Shown here in pieces: positions 52,201 through 63,952 of a stretch of 64,000 nucleotides of DNA. The first letter of the stretch is position 1. Every line of letters begins with the position of its first letter. The DNA is taken from the NCBI GenBank assembly GCA_014526335.1, contig JACTAT010000002.1, positions 5,045,832-5,109,831 on the forward strand. The letters run 5' to 3'. This DNA is from Chrysaora quinquecirrha. Taxonomy: Eukaryota; Cnidaria; Scyphozoa; Semaeostomeae; Pelagiidae. Under the pieces are notes generated by a model that was not told where the DNA came from, searched no databases, and saw only the letters and a list, made by a program, of their open reading frames with translations. The position numbers were made by a program, and so were the translations under genes.

Positions 52201-55200
52201 ATGTAATGCCCAATGGAGTAGTGAGTGCCTAACGCAGTAAATTTACACGATAGCTAACTCTGCCCGCCTAACTCACCAGTCCAAAACGATATGCGACAAA
52301 GTTGGTTGTTGTAGGTTCTTAGGTGGCGTAGGGAGGCGGAGGGGTTCGTAGGAGACGTTTAACCATCAGTGGCGGAAATTCAAAATTCCAACTATTGGGG
52401 CCAATAGGTCTAAATTTCCGACAGTCACTGAAAAACGTTCTATTTTGTGCCATTTTCAAAGGAAAGTCGATAAATTTCCGACAAGATCGGAAGAAGCCCC
52501 TTCCCAACACCCCATAATTTCCGCCTCTGTCAACCATAATGTTTGATGCTTCAGGTCCGTTACACAAATTTCTTTATAAAACACCTTCGTAGTGACAAAG
52601 TGGAATCCTAACTTAGGTTTCATTTGGCCCGAATTTTGATTGCAGGACCTATTTTAACATACTAACTACCTAGGGGGGGGGGGTAGTTGCTCCTATCTCC
52701 CCTCTGCTTTTATTGTTTCGAACAATTATGGAACGATAGCATTTTATCCTTTAGCGTCGAAGATGTTCTTAGCACAATTTCAAGTAATAATAGGACCTAG
52801 AAAGTCTTATTACTGTCATAAGCCGCTTCTATTATTAAATATAGGGTCTAACGTTACAAGTGGACAAGTTTTTTAAATCTGGCTGGCACATCCCCTTCCG
52901 TTCATGGGTTATATACCCCTCCTTGAGGCTGCAAAGATTTGTTTCAACTTGGCGCTGCCGAATTATCGACTATGGTATCTATAATGCCATATCTATTATT
53001 TATCCTTTAGGAGGAACCTTGCTAAGCTTTTTACAAGATTTCCAACAAAGGACTGGAAGAAAAGGTCTTGATAGAAATCTTCAGCGCCATTTCTTGCAAG
53101 GAATAATGTCAGGACTCAAGTTTATGCATTCAAAGGGCTACATTCACAGAGATATCAAAAGTAAGTTTCTCATTTCAATCTATCTTAATTTTAGCAGTAT
53201 GTAAGAATATGGCCCGGGGGCACTTCCATTGTTCAATATAATAGAGACGTGCCGGCCAAATGGGTTACTTTTCAGCGACGATTTTCCTACATATGGGTCT
53301 GTTTTTCGTGAAGAATCTCTTCATATGGGTAGGAAAATTTAAACGTTCTTTCAGACATGGGCTGCGTCCGTAAACTTTACTGTGGATTTTGTATTTAGAG
53401 TCGATTAAATTGTGCGAATCTCCCAGCCATGTCTAATTTAGAATCTTTTTTGGTTAACCAGAGGGAGGACTTAATATAATATTGATATCGGTATGTGCCG
53501 CTCATATGGGTGGTTTTGGTCCTGAAATTCTCTAAACATGCGTACGTTTTTACCCTTGATTGCAGAGCCTCAAGTAGGGTTGGGCCCACAGAGACAACTT
53601 TGTGCGCCCAACCCTATTTGGGGCTCTGGAACCCAGGGTAGTATGTTTTTAGCCAAATCCCCAAATATAAGGGTGGAAAATTAATGGAAACTACAAACTT
53701 CACTTCAGTCCGAAAAATGTTGAAATCGCGTCGCTAGAAAGCCTTATTCCTCTCATATTCCGCGAGTTATTACCCATTATTACCCATTATAGGGTATGTG
53801 CCCTGTCTGTGTCCACTTTATAAGTGAGTAGGTCTGACGAATCTCGCCGGCACATCCCCCTCTATCCATAGGTAATGTACCCACACCCCCAGGCCAATAT
53901 GCTTGAAGTCAAGATATGATTTTCTATTTTAGGCGAAAATATTTTGATGTTTTGTGAACATGGTGGTGGAGAATGGCGTGCAGTGATAAGTGATTTTGGC
54001 TTTGCTATCCACGTGTCACATCAAAGTTTGAAAGGTGCACTCTATGGAACAGCTCAATTTGCCAGCCCAGAGGTATATAATTATTTACATTTTTTACGTT
54101 CACTCGTTGAATCTAAATGGGCAAGTCTTCTCTCAAATCAGAAGTTTTATAGTTCAATCTTTGGACAAGAGAGTCCAGAACAGTGGCGTAACGCACAGTG
54201 TGCACCTTTAAACACAAAATTAAGGGCCCCCAAAATATTCGGCCCCAAAAGGGGCCCCCGCGAAATTTTATAAAAAAAATTTTGTATAAGCGTTTCGAAA
54301 AGCTTTAAATTGATTAAAACGTACTTGAGGTCAAAGATATTCCAAGAAAGACTCGATAACCTCGCAATGCTGTCTATAGAAAACGTGGAAGCCAAATCAA
54401 TTGATAAGTCTGAAGTTATCAAACGATTCGCAAATGTCAGTGCTCGAAGACATAAAAGAATTGCCTTGTAGGACTGGAATTAGATCTCTTCGTAAAATAT
54501 TCAAATAAATTTGTATTCATGACATTTTTAAATATTTGTGGACAAGCTATCGTAGAAACAGATGTTCTATTGATTATACGTTTACGGTGTATTAGCCTTG
54601 ATAAAACTTGGCTAGTATAAAAACTCTATAATAATCCCGGTACTAGGGTACCTAAAATAAAACTTCCTAGAAATCTTCTATTTAACCTGATTTTATATCT
54701 TGATAATTATTTTGTTGATGTTAGTTTTGTTGTTTTGTTTGAAGATTGTAGCTATAACGCTTTAACAAATTTGCATTTAATGGCAATCTTGGTGTGTAAA
54801 CTTATTTGAAAAAATAGGGGCCCCAAACCACTATTTTGTTTAAGGGCCCCACACTGCTTCGTTACGCCACTGGTCCAGAAAAGTGTTCAAACTTCCTGCA
54901 GACAAAAATACGCTTGTAGCTGCAAACCTTTCTCGCTTGACAATGAAAGACAGGCATGTATTGGTTGCTGCACGAGATTCTCTATTTTTCTTAATTGTTC
55001 TTATCTGACCTTCCTCCGATCAAAACACGAGTGACCGTGTAACCGTGTAACCGTGTCTATTTACTGACTATTGGCCAAGAATAAAGAAAGATTGCAATTT
55101 ATACAGAAAATACTTTAAGAAAATCTTTAACTGAATTTTGTGGCGATAAAGGCTAGGAGCCAACCCCTTCGCAGCTCAGGTAAAACTGAGATCACCTGTT

Positions 55201-56789
55201 ACTAACGAATTTAGGAAGAGGTAACTCCTATGGCGCGTGTAGTATGCATTTGCCAAGGGGAATCTTGCAATAATGCGGTAATAAGGGCTTTCCACTATTA
55301 GAACTTTTAACGTAAACCCAGAATTGATGGCTAAAGGTAGCATATTACCTGAAATGCCAGGCTTGCAACGAGCTTGCGACCCATTGCAGGGAAAATTTTT
55401 GCAAAACATCATCATAACGAGGCAAAAAATCAACATTTCCCATAACTTGGGATGGCAAATTTTTGTTACCCCCAGCGGTGCCCCGTCAACACTGCTTTGT
55501 CAAATGAGCACTCCCTTTGACGACTGGGATTGGGACCCAGTCAATGGAGGTTCTCGTTTCCCTCGCTTGACCAGCAAGAGGAGTGTGCATTCGAGAATAT
55601 TGCCTTCTCGAATAAGGCTCAGTCCCCCCCCCCAAGTACACTAATTTTGTTAACTTTTTTGTTTTCTATTTTTAAAGGCGGTTAAGTGTGAGCAGCTGAG
55701 TTATGCGACTGACATTTGGAGTTCGGGCTGTGTACTAATTGAAATGGACTCTGGCGACCCGCCTTGGAAGTATCAAGCTAGGTTTGGGCTAGGTGCCATC
55801 TTGTATGCGGTAAATGTACTTTAAGTTTTTTATTTTTGACTTTTAGAGCGTATCTTAATCTTGAAAAGTTTCACTGTGTCTGTTTCGTCCATAGAAATGG
55901 TTAAGGTGAAGGTGAAGGCGAGATATCGTTTTTAGCAATCGTCGCTAGGATCTCAGTAGTAGGTTTACTAATCATAACCTCAACCCTGGCTGTGACGCTG
56001 CCATAGCTGGGGTTAGAACCCCGATCTCGCCATAAGCTTCGGACACCAAGAGCCGGCTGGATTAGACCACAACGCCACAGCACCTTCATATCAAGGGTAT
56101 GAAAGGCTAAGTAGCCTATGTCGCCCTATTTGAATGTAATCTCCAATTACAACAGCATTAAACAGCCCCTCTATCATTTCAAGCCAGACAAAGCCCAACA
56201 AAATTACGCTGCAGCCATGACGAGCTTGAGATTGAGGTAATTTGCCATTAAGGTCTAGCAGTTGAAGATCGTTTTTGTGTAAACATTGTGATCTAGGGAA
56301 GGTCGGAGATGAATACCATGAATGCCCTGCGTATGAAACACAAAGAAAAGCTCTCAATAGTCAGTACAATAGACTTGCAATTGACTCCTAGCACAATCCT
56401 CTTCAAAGAGCGAGCCCAAGGTCATCGCTGCCCTGTAGGTCTATCTAGAAGGAGTTAGTGAAACTCCAAAACGTTCCCGTCAGCCGTTAATTACCCACAT
56501 CTCCTGTTATTGGAATGTTATTTGTTCTCTGTTTTGTTTATATACATTTGTACACTGTCTTTAATAGTTAGCAGCGATGCCTGTAGTTGCTAGTGCTTTA
56601 TTGCGGAATAAAAACAAAATAATTCCCCTATTTTCAATTATTTTCTAGATTGGTAAAGCTGAAAAGCCTCCAATACCGGATGACTGTACCAATGACATGG
56701 CAAGACTGTACCAAGGCATGTTGGCAATAGATCCAAAAGAAAGGTTCACTGCCAGTCACATATTGAACATTTTAGATGAAGATCATTAA
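49299..56789 (+). CDS. Asp/His-rich protein kinase (STE/MAP3K-like)
   Basis: Exons: 49299-50518, 50618-50767, 51793-51925, 53011-53160, 53933-54072, 55678-55809 and 56649-56789 (stop TAA). The kinase domain is intact: GQGSFGKCY loop, AMKV lysine, a Glu-bearing helix (EELSVMKDL), HRDIKSEN, SDFGFA, an ASPE variant of APE and DIWSSGCVLIEM. The ending, GKAEKPPIPDD...DPKERFTASHIL, resembles MAP3K/STE kinases. Phase-0 splicing joins it to about 280 residues of Asp, His, Gly, Asn and Gln. Before that comes a short unrecognised segment (FMAKKPIDLNFYDKQEFLNAW; possible start at 49360). The upstream segment and the Asp/His tract are in different frames; a one-base insertion around 49550-49590 would reconcile them. 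Substrate and location are unknown. Confidence 0.8.
49650..50500 (+). repeat. GAT/CAT trinucleotide-rich tract encoding Asp/His-rich segment
   Basis: About 850 bp is dominated by GATGAT, GATCAT, GGTGAT and CAAGAT words. Several frames are open on both strands because stops are rare in this composition. Only the Asp/His frame continues by phase-0 splicing into the kinase domain, so I take it as the coding one. Confidence 0.85.
51560..51640 (+). repeat. CAAACATTG-family fragment
   Basis: CTGTCAAACATTTTTCTGCTTG and GTGCTTGATCGTTTGGCCAT match the element right half. It is in a kinase-gene intron. Confidence 0.5.
52367..52529 (+). mobile_element. Short hAT MITE
   Basis: CAGTGGCGGAAATT pairs with AATTTCCGCCTCTG. 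The flanks TTAACCAT and TCAACCAT are an 8-bp duplication with one mismatch. A TAAATTTCCGACA block repeats internally. It is in a kinase-gene intron. Confidence 0.75.
54181..54872 (+). mobile_element. Truncated hAT transposon with transposase C-terminal remnant
   Basis: CAGTGGCGTAACG and CGTTACGCCACTG are exact inverted termini. GTCCAGAA flanks both ends perfectly as an 8-bp duplication. About 54350-54470 reads RLDNLAMLSIENVEAKSID and onward to a stop, resembling the dimerisation tail of hAT/ZMYM-type transposases. The rest of the transposase is missing, so the copy is dead. It lies in the kinase-gene intron 54073-55677. Confidence 0.85.
55905..56092 (-). mobile_element. tRNA-derived SINE, family A (best copy)
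   Basis: On the minus strand it begins AGGTGCTGTGGCGTTGTGGT (A-box-like TGGCGTTGTGG) and carries the B box GGGGTTCTAACCCC. It ends with a CCTTCACCTTCACCTT tail. These are Pol III internal-promoter features typical of tRNA-derived SINEs. It is in the last kinase-gene intron. Confidence 0.75.
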
Positions 56790-56923
56790 CACTATGTATT
56801 GTTTCTTTTCTTCTATGTATTGTTGCAGCTAGTTTCTAGAACGTTTCGCAGTGGGCATATGCATTTGTAGATTTTTGCCCTTTGCTTTTTTCATAAGGGA
56901 TTCGCAGTACATTTTTTTATAAG

Positions 56924-57130
56924 CAATGGCGTAGCCAAGGAGGGGCACGGCAGAGGGGGTTGTCGCCCCCCCCCAGTCATTGCCAAGATCGGTTTGTTCA
57001 TATATAGGCTACATCTGATGTAAAATTGTCGCAGTGTACAACGTGGTTATTTGTTCTTAGAACCACACCCTAATTTTCATCGACCCCACTCTTTTGCCCC
57101 TCCAGTGTTGGATGTCTGGCTGCGCCACTG
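56924..57130 (+). mobile_element. hAT-like MITE (CAGTGGCGxAGCCA family), copy 4
   Basis: CAATGGCGTAGCCAAGGAGG is mirrored by TGGATGTCTGGCTGCGCCACTG in its last 14 bases. A C run lies at about 56969. It sits just downstream of the kinase stop, where it could fall in the 3' UTR. Confidence 0.7.
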
Positions 57131-57394
57131 TTTTAAAGAAAATTTGGCTCCCCTATTTATATAGCTATAGACTTGTTCGTTTAAGGAAAGTTATGGGAAA
57201 GGATAGGGTTAATTTATGGTTAATTTGGGGCACAATTTCCTTAGAGTCGACTTGTTTTACTGTGTAGCTTCTGGCACCTTAAACATGGCAAACGTTTCTT
57301 CTATAGTTTCTTAACTTCCCAAGAATTAGATTTTCTAATGTACTGGAACTATTCGATGATAGCCTAATGTACCATTTTTGACTAAGAAGAAGGT

Positions 57395-57500
57395 GAAGGT
57401 GAAATGATGTATTTAGCGCTAGGTACCAGGATCGCAGTTGCAGATGAACTAATCGAGACCTCGACATTGGCCGTGACGCTACCGTGCGTACCGTAGAAGA
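57395..57500 (-). mobile_element. tRNA-derived SINE, family A (truncated)
   Basis: GGTGAAGGTGAAATGATGTA, CAGGATCGCAGTTGCAGATG and GGCCGTGACGCTACCG match the antisense 3' half of the family. The tRNA-like head is missing. Confidence 0.6.
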
Positions 57501-57746
57501 GTTCAGTAACTTCGCCGTAAGTAAACCTCACCTCGAACGACGCCAGAAATAAAATTCAGGAATAAATATTTTCTGTCTGGTTAGATAAATATATTTTAGT
57601 AAGATTTATTTATTTATTAAAATTTAGATTGAGAGCTATTTGATTGCTGAATCCTCCCTGGCATTTTTTGGTTGGCCAGTTGACCAACCCTTTTCCCAAG
57701 GTGTCCTTTCCTTTGATTCGTGTTTAACCTTTCTTGTAAAAAATGT

Positions 57747-57854
57747 ACCGTATTTCCCCAAATAAGCGCCCAGGGCACTAAGGTTTCGGGAGGGAGAGGT
57801 GCTCATTTGAGGGGCTGTTCATGGGGTGCGGGGTGATCTTTCGAGAAAATACGG
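57747..57854 (+). mobile_element. Small MITE with CCGTATTTCC termini
   Basis: ACCGTATTTCCCCAAATAAG is mirrored by TCGAGAAAATACGG. The interior is rich in GGGGC(T/G). The same end occurs at 17740-17783. Confidence 0.6.
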
Positions 57855-58336
57855 AATTTAAACTTTGTAGTAAAGTTTTGCGCCAGATTTTAGATTTGAT
57901 ATATTAATCAATCGTATTCTCATTCATGTGTATTTTTTGTTGTCTTTCAATCAAAGCTATAGCGTTGTTTGAAACGCAGATCTTTAAAATTTGTTATTCA
58001 TATGAAAAGATGTGCTCGTAGAAATGGTCCTGTCGTGAGATTTCCTTATCGCGCGATCATTGCAAAATTATGAATGCGAACACGGTATGAAAATGCATCG
58101 CTACAATCATAGTCATTGGCATTTGCATTGCGCTGATAAATTGCATCTGTTCTATTTGAAGGTATTTATCAATGTTATCTTATAAGTATCTCTCATGGTA
58201 AGTATTAATTGCCAATTTTGCCTTTGAACAGAAGCATTGAAGTTCGAGAGTCAAAAAAGTAGCGCATGCGCGACAAATTTTTCCCACAATTGCCTGAATT
58301 ACTTGAAGAAATTCTATGAGTATAAAGATGATGTCA

Positions 58337-58762
58337 TCATATAATTGATTCAGTGTCATGAGTTGGAAGTGAAAGCATAGGGGTATCCATTGCGTAAGCA
58401 GGTCTGGGGGCCGGATATTCCCTCCCCCCGGAGGCTGGCGGAAGACTCATGGGAGAATAGCGATTTCCTGTAACGGGAACCACCGTAAGATGCGACGCCT
58501 CAGCCACATTGTCTCGGCAGTGTGGATGCAAGTGGGGAGCATTCATCTCAGCACTGGGTCGGATGTTTTTGCTTTTCACATAAGCAAGGGTGAAGAATGT
58601 TTCAACAAATCTGCGCATGTTCGTGTTATTTTTACATGAAATTGTTATTGCTTTCCTTTTGGGAGACGCGCTGTACCTAATGGCTTGTTTACGAAAACAA
58701 GTCACAAGGCTCCTGATGGGTGGGTATACATGTGCATCTGAAAATTCCGAGGCTGGACCCAT
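58337..58762 (-). CDS. Uncharacterised reading frame, possibly a last exon
   Basis: A 141-residue minus-strand frame runs from ATG at 58762 to a stop at 58337-58339. Its C-terminal half (SPMSLPPASGGREYPAPRPA and PMLSLPTHDTESII) has coding-like composition and looks like a cytosolic tail. The N-terminal half is Cys/Arg/Lys-rich. An acceptor-like GTGAAAAG lies near 58578, so the real exon may be shorter. No family is recognised. It sits divergent from the myosin gene. Confidence 0.35.
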   Translation of the reverse strand: MGPASEFSDAHVYPPIRSLVTCFRKQAIRYSASPKRKAITISCKNNTNMRRFVETFFTLAYVKSKNIRPSAEMNAPHLHPHCRDNVAEASHLTVVPVTGNRYSPMSLPPASGGREYPAPRPAYAMDTPMLSLPTHDTESII

Positions 58763-58799
58763 AACGAGGGCAAGATGTTGAAAAGATAGCTCTATAACA

Positions 58800-59529
58800 T
58801 AATCAATAAAAACTTTCTTGTAATAAATATTTCATTCCCTGCTGCACAAAGAGTTAACATTTACCCATAACATTGACATATTTTCATTAAACATACTAAT
58901 TTTCATAAGCTTTTTAACGGACCTATAACCCAGCCAAAGGTCACAGAACAAGACCCATAAACTGGGAAAAACATTGCAGATATTCCCCATAGCATATAAC
59001 CACCCCTTTAGGAGTTACCCCCGGAGTTACCCCCTTCGTTTTGAGACAAAGATCAAGTTCATGGTGAGCGCAATTTTCGGTGTGGTTGTAATGGAACTTC
59101 ATTTATATCGCAATTATTACCTTCAATCACTGAAATTAATCGTGCGATTCCAAAAATTAATTTGTTGCCGCGGCTGGGTACTGTACGCGAGCAATTTGTA
59201 ACAATATTGTTTTGACAATTTTGATGACATGTTGATTGACACATGAGTCATTCTGACTGACATTTATAAACGGCGCCCACAGAAACCAAGCCCAGACGTC
59301 TGTTTGGAAACGGAGGAAAGTTTGTGAAATTTCTCATGTTTTTATTCAAATAAAGCCTTAATGTTATAAGAAAATAGTGCAGGCAAGCTAAATAGCTTTC
59401 TAGGTTTGATTTTTAGAAGATTTGTATGAAGTTTAACTTCGATAGAAGCACTAAATGCCGATGGTCTGCCTAGGCCTGTTACCGTACTGTTGTTTTGGTT
59501 GGAAATAGGCCAGAAATAATCACACAGAA
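58800..59529 (+). promoter_or_regulatory. Region 5' of the class I myosin gene
   Basis: No gene is recognised between the frame at 58337-58762 and the ATG at 59530. TTACCCC repeats occur at about 59014-59034. No core promoter motif is assigned. Confidence 0.3.
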
Positions 59530-62500
59530 ATGGCACATCTAGAAGGAACTCAATATGGAAAAGGAGACTTCGTCCTTCTGGACGAAATTTCTATGGATGC
59601 TTTCATGGATAACTTAAAGACAAGATACAATCATGATAAAATCTACACATACATCGGCGAAGTCGTTGTTTCAGTCAATCCTTATGTGGGTTTGAATATT
59701 TACAACCAGTCATTTATCGATGATTACAGAGGCAGGGAAATGTATGAAAGACCGCCACATATATTCGCACTTGCAGATGATGCTTATAAGAGTATGAAAA
59801 GAAAAGGCCAAGATACATGTATAGTAATATCGGGTAAATTATAGATGTTTTCCTATAATTTCTTATTTCACTTTTAAAAAACTAAAACACAAAAGCCCTG
59901 ACGACTGTCTGACCATCAATAAACTACACCCACTCCTAATTCAAAACAGAGCTTTTTTCTCGTTATTGTCATTCAAAGAAAATTTTATTATCTCCTACTT
60001 TTGTTCTTTTAAATTTCCTGTGGTCTATTAAATAATAATTCTATTCAATAGTTAGGTACTTTGGGATACTTTTTTTCTGTTCCCATAAAACAAGGAAATA
60101 ATATTGGCCCTTCAATGTGTAACTGTTTCAGTATGCTAATGTGTAACAGTTTTAAAAGAACTGTTTCTTTTATTTATCCAAACAAGGGGAAAGTGGCTCA
60201 GGGAAGACTGAGGCTTCCAAAATTATCATGAGATACATTGCTGCAGTTACAAACCCATCTCGAAGAAATGAGGTTGAAACGTAAGTTTACAAAGTTGTTT
60301 TTCTTGCTGGCAATGGCAGCGGATGGTTAAAGGGGCACGAACCAGTACTGCCTCAATGCCTCTGTTATTCTCAAGGGTGTAGGAATGTACATCGATGTTG
60401 AGGGGATGGGGGGGGGGGAAATTGGGGAACTCACCTACTACTGTTAACGTTGGTGACGATGTCAACAATAAGGTACAGTATATTGTGGAGGAGTGAGAAA
60501 CATTTTGGCACTTATAGCAGCTGAAAAAGGATCTTCTAGCAACAAAAGTGGACTTTCAAAGTAGGAAAAGGGTGTATTTATGTTTCCAAGAAGTAGTACT
60601 TTGTTCCAGGAAAAGGGCAGTTTTCATTGACTTTTGAAAAAGTTTGGGGCCATGGCCCACTTTTCCCTGGTTCCTATGCCTGTGGCAATCTTAAAAATCA
60701 TGTCCATAATAATTTCCTTAATATAATTGTACCAGAATCACCTTTCAAATGCATGCCAATTTAACCTGAGGAAATGGGAACTTACTCACATCCTGATGGA
60801 TGTAAGAATGACTAATGAACTGCATACAAGAGTGACTTTGTGACAGATCTGTGTTTCATAAGGAAGGAGGAAGTCCAAAAACGTTTTGAGGAGCAATACT
60901 TTTAACGAGATTCTTCAAGTCTGTTTTAAACACCTTTTTTGGTTCTTGGTTTGGCAAGTTGTTGAATCTAATTAGTAAATTTTGGGTGCCACACCCACTT
61001 TGTTAGCAAATTCATTCTGTGGACCCCTATTCTTCAGGCTGGTAGAATAGTCCTAACCGAAAACCATTGCTTCAGACAGCTAGCAATGGCTCTGTTAAGC
61101 TACTGTATGAAAAAAACTTCCTTTTTGTAAATGCATTTTGATTTTCTAGGGTAAAGGACATTCTGCTGCAATCTAATGCAATATTGGAAGCATTTGGTAA
61201 TGCAAAAACCAACAGAAATGACAATTCTAGTCGATTTGGAAAATATATGGATATTGACTTTGATTTCAAAGGAGATCCCATTGGTGGACACATCAACAAT
61301 TACTTATTGGAAAAGGTATAGTAAGAATATATCTTTAAATAACACATACATACATTCATATAATATACAAGCAAGCAGGAAATTTCCTTAATGCAGGCCA
61401 GGGATTGCAGCTTGTGCCCCCAGACGGATATTCTAGAATGAATACCCAGGGTACCCTCGGTTACAATCCTTGGCAGGATTGGATAGACGGCTGAGTTGAC
61501 TGTAGGCTTGTGGAAAGTTCTTCCCACCGAGATTCAAACCAAAGACTTGCGGATTGTGTGCCAAATGCCATGTGACCACTCGGCCACAACTCCTCTAGCA
61601 AATGATGCTTGAAAATCTCATGCAACTTTGCCAAAAACCTATTGTTCTCACCAAAATTCATTGGAAATCCTTTTGTTTTCGTAAAAACCTCATACACACT
61701 TCTGAAGAATGAATTGCCCCTGAACCTCTAGTGTCTGAAGAGCCTTACTTACTTATAAACACATTATTGTTGCTTTTGGATAACCTAAATATGTAAGACA
61801 ATAGTTCTGTATCTAAAGATATTCTTTTCAAATCTCAGGCAAGAGTAATTCATCAACAGAAAGGAGAAAGAAACTTCCATGCATTTTATCAGGTAATCTT
61901 ATTTGTTATGTCCAACATGTCAACTTGTAGTAACCTTTGCTGAAAGTGCTGTGGAGTCATGGCCTCATGGAGCTGGTCCGTGTTGTAATGAGCTCAGTGT
62001 GGTCAGGGTTCAAGCCCTAGCTATGGTAGCTGATTAGTTATCCTATTGCCAACATCTTAACAACTGGCACTAAATGGACCATTTCACCTTCAGTTTCACC
62101 TTCAGATTAATGCTATAGTTCATATCGAAAATGTTATTCTTTTTTGCAGCTTCTGAGTGGAACGCCTGAAGATGTGCTTCAGTATATGCAACTGGAGAGA
62201 GATCCTGAGCAATATTTCTTTGCAAGACAAGGGGAAACTTACCAGGTAATAATCCATCATCAAAGTTATTTCCTATCTTGCAAGCAGCCTTAAAACGCTT
62301 CTGTGTCAGATCACGCGGCACACATGCTGCATTCTTATATTACAAGCTTTGTGGCAAGGGAAAACAACTCTATCACAATTTCGTACATCTTAGAGTGGGT
62401 GCTTTTGCGACCTTTATCCATCACTCCTTCTTTCTTGAGTCTTCCGAGAGATAGTAAGTTCGCTCTTTTGGATAACTCTCGGAGTATCGGAGACTTTGCA

Positions 62501-63840
62501 AGCTCCAGGATTTCACAGACTTCGTAGAGATTTTCCTTCCCTATCAACTTCTCTGTGTCTTCCATTTTTCTAGAAGGTGCGTTTTGCGGGGGCCGGAATC
62601 GGAAGACTGCTAAAGTCTATTTTTTCAGAATTTTGAATAGATAAAAGCTTAAAAGAACGCATGCCTAGTAGAAAATTGTGACATAGGGTTTGTTACTGGT
62701 CTCCGTTCAGTTCTGTGGATTTTAAAACGGTGTTGTGAAGTTGGCAATCACATCTTGCATGAGGGTATTGTGGTCGCCGAATTCCGGAAGAATATTTTAC
62801 GACACAACAGAAACAGATAGAAATAGATTGGTTTGCCAAAAAGCTCGCAATACTCCTTCATAAATCATTTAGTTTTTGTAAGAACTGCTTCCCCTGACCA
62901 TATTGGACGCTTAAGGAGACATGTCTCGTGAGACATCGCCGCGCGTGACATGTCCCCTCGATGTCTCCCAGTTTAGCAACCTCGGAAACTTTTCCTGTCT
63001 CCATGACTCGGGGACATGTTGCTCACTTGTCACTCGCATGTTTAGCCCCCCTGGGAGACACGCCGAATACAATGTCGCGCAGGACATGTCTCCTAGTTTA
63101 GCCTTAGCTTTATAGAAAAGGCTAGAAACTGATTGGTATTTGAGAGTATGTTCACATTACTAGGCCAAAAATCTATAGGATTTTTCAAATGTTGTTGTGG
63201 CAAAGAAGTTTTGCTTGAAACAACCTACTAGATAATCTTAGAGCTGTAAATTATTTCAGGATAGCGAAAAAGATCAGAGACATCTTTCTTCATACATACT
63301 TAAAGCTTTTTTCGACTGACACTCCTCAGAATACCCAACTCAATCAAGACATAATCAGGAAACTAATTAGCCTTGTAACGCAATAATGTTTAACAAATAT
63401 ATTTCTCTTATTACAACAACGCATTACTTGTTTCATTCAGTTTTGTTTGTAAATAAACCGCGTCTTATCATCTTAAAATGGTGGTGAAAATTAATAATTT
63501 AAGCAGAACTCGATTTTCTATTCGAAACGTACAGAAGCGTCTTTGTAATTATCCGAAGTTGATTTGTGATAAAAAATCTTACAAAACCCTAGAAAATAGT
63601 GGAAATTCTGTTTTTCCTTCCTCTGGATCATTTGCAGAAACAACACTTTATTACCCTAAGCTATTACCAGTTGGCTATATTTTCTTAGTTTAATTTGTCT
63701 ATTTGTCGTTTATTTTGCAGTTGAAGTCAATAGATGATAAAAAAGACTACCAAATTGTCAATGCAGCTTTGAAAGCAACGAAATTCGCATTAGATGAATG
63801 CAATGTTATATGGAAACTATTAGCCAGCATACTTCATTTA
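59530..63840 (+). CDS. MYO1D: Class I unconventional myosin, MYO1D-like (5' part; continues off right edge)
   Basis: Six in-phase exons: 59530-59833, 60187-60280, 61150-61315, 61839-61892, 62150-62245 and 63721-63840. Together they encode the first 278 residues of the motor head, an actin-based motor. Landmarks are [51 protein letters not shown]-loop [12 protein letters not shown], switch [29 protein letters not shown] and [17 protein letters not shown]. The short N-terminus before the motor and the close match to the Id/Ig subclass favour MYO1D. The neck and tail are outside the window, so the paralogue is provisional. No frameshift is seen. Donor at 63841 is GTAAGG. Confidence 0.9.
61372..61600 (-). 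mobile_element. tRNA-Ser/Leu-like SINE, family B
   Basis: On the minus strand it begins GAGTTGTGGCCGAGTGGTCA, an A box as in tRNA-Ser, and then has GGTTTGAATCTCGG as a B box. Family blocks TCAACTCAGCCGTCTATCC and GGGTACCCTGGGTATTC follow. It lies in a myosin intron. Confidence 0.75.
61945..62110 (+). mobile_element. tRNA-derived SINE, family A, plus-strand copy
   Basis: It has GGTCAGGGTTCAAGCCCTAG (B box GGTTCAAGCCC), CTATGGTAGCTGATTAGTTA and the tail CCATTTCACCTTCAGTTTC. It is in a myosin intron. Confidence 0.7.
62900..63115 (+). repeat. Inverted repeat rich in RRRCATGYYY decamers
   Basis: AAGGAGACATGTCTC at the left is mirrored by GAGGACATGTCTCCTAG-type sequence at the right, and GGGACATG motifs recur between. 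Decamers fitting the p53-family half-site occur at 62917-62926 and 63082-63091, with looser ones at 62946 and 63012. It is in a myosin intron. Confidence 0.6.
63270..63345 (-). repeat. Promoter-like dispersed repeat, copy 4 (inverted, partial)
   Basis: Read on the minus strand it gives TATTCTGAGGAGTGTCAGTC and GAAAAAAGCTTTAAGTATG, matching the 3' half of 17918-18042. The TATA half is missing. Confidence 0.5.
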
Positions 63841-63952
63841 GTAAGGAAATCATGTTAATCATATTCCATGTTTTATTATTAAGACTTTACTATTACGCGA
63901 TTCTTTGGCCCCTCTAGTTCCATGGACAGTGTATTGATTAGAACAACTTCTA

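Noticed and set aside
52860..53010. Extension of the kinase exon upstream of 53011
   Set aside because: The acceptor TTTAG at 53006-53010 gives the right phase and kinase sequence starts exactly there; the upstream open stretch is intron.
61372..61600. Functional tRNA-Ser gene
   Set aside because: A and B boxes are present but no cloverleaf or intact anticodon arm can be built, and the rest matches a SINE seen elsewhere in the window.
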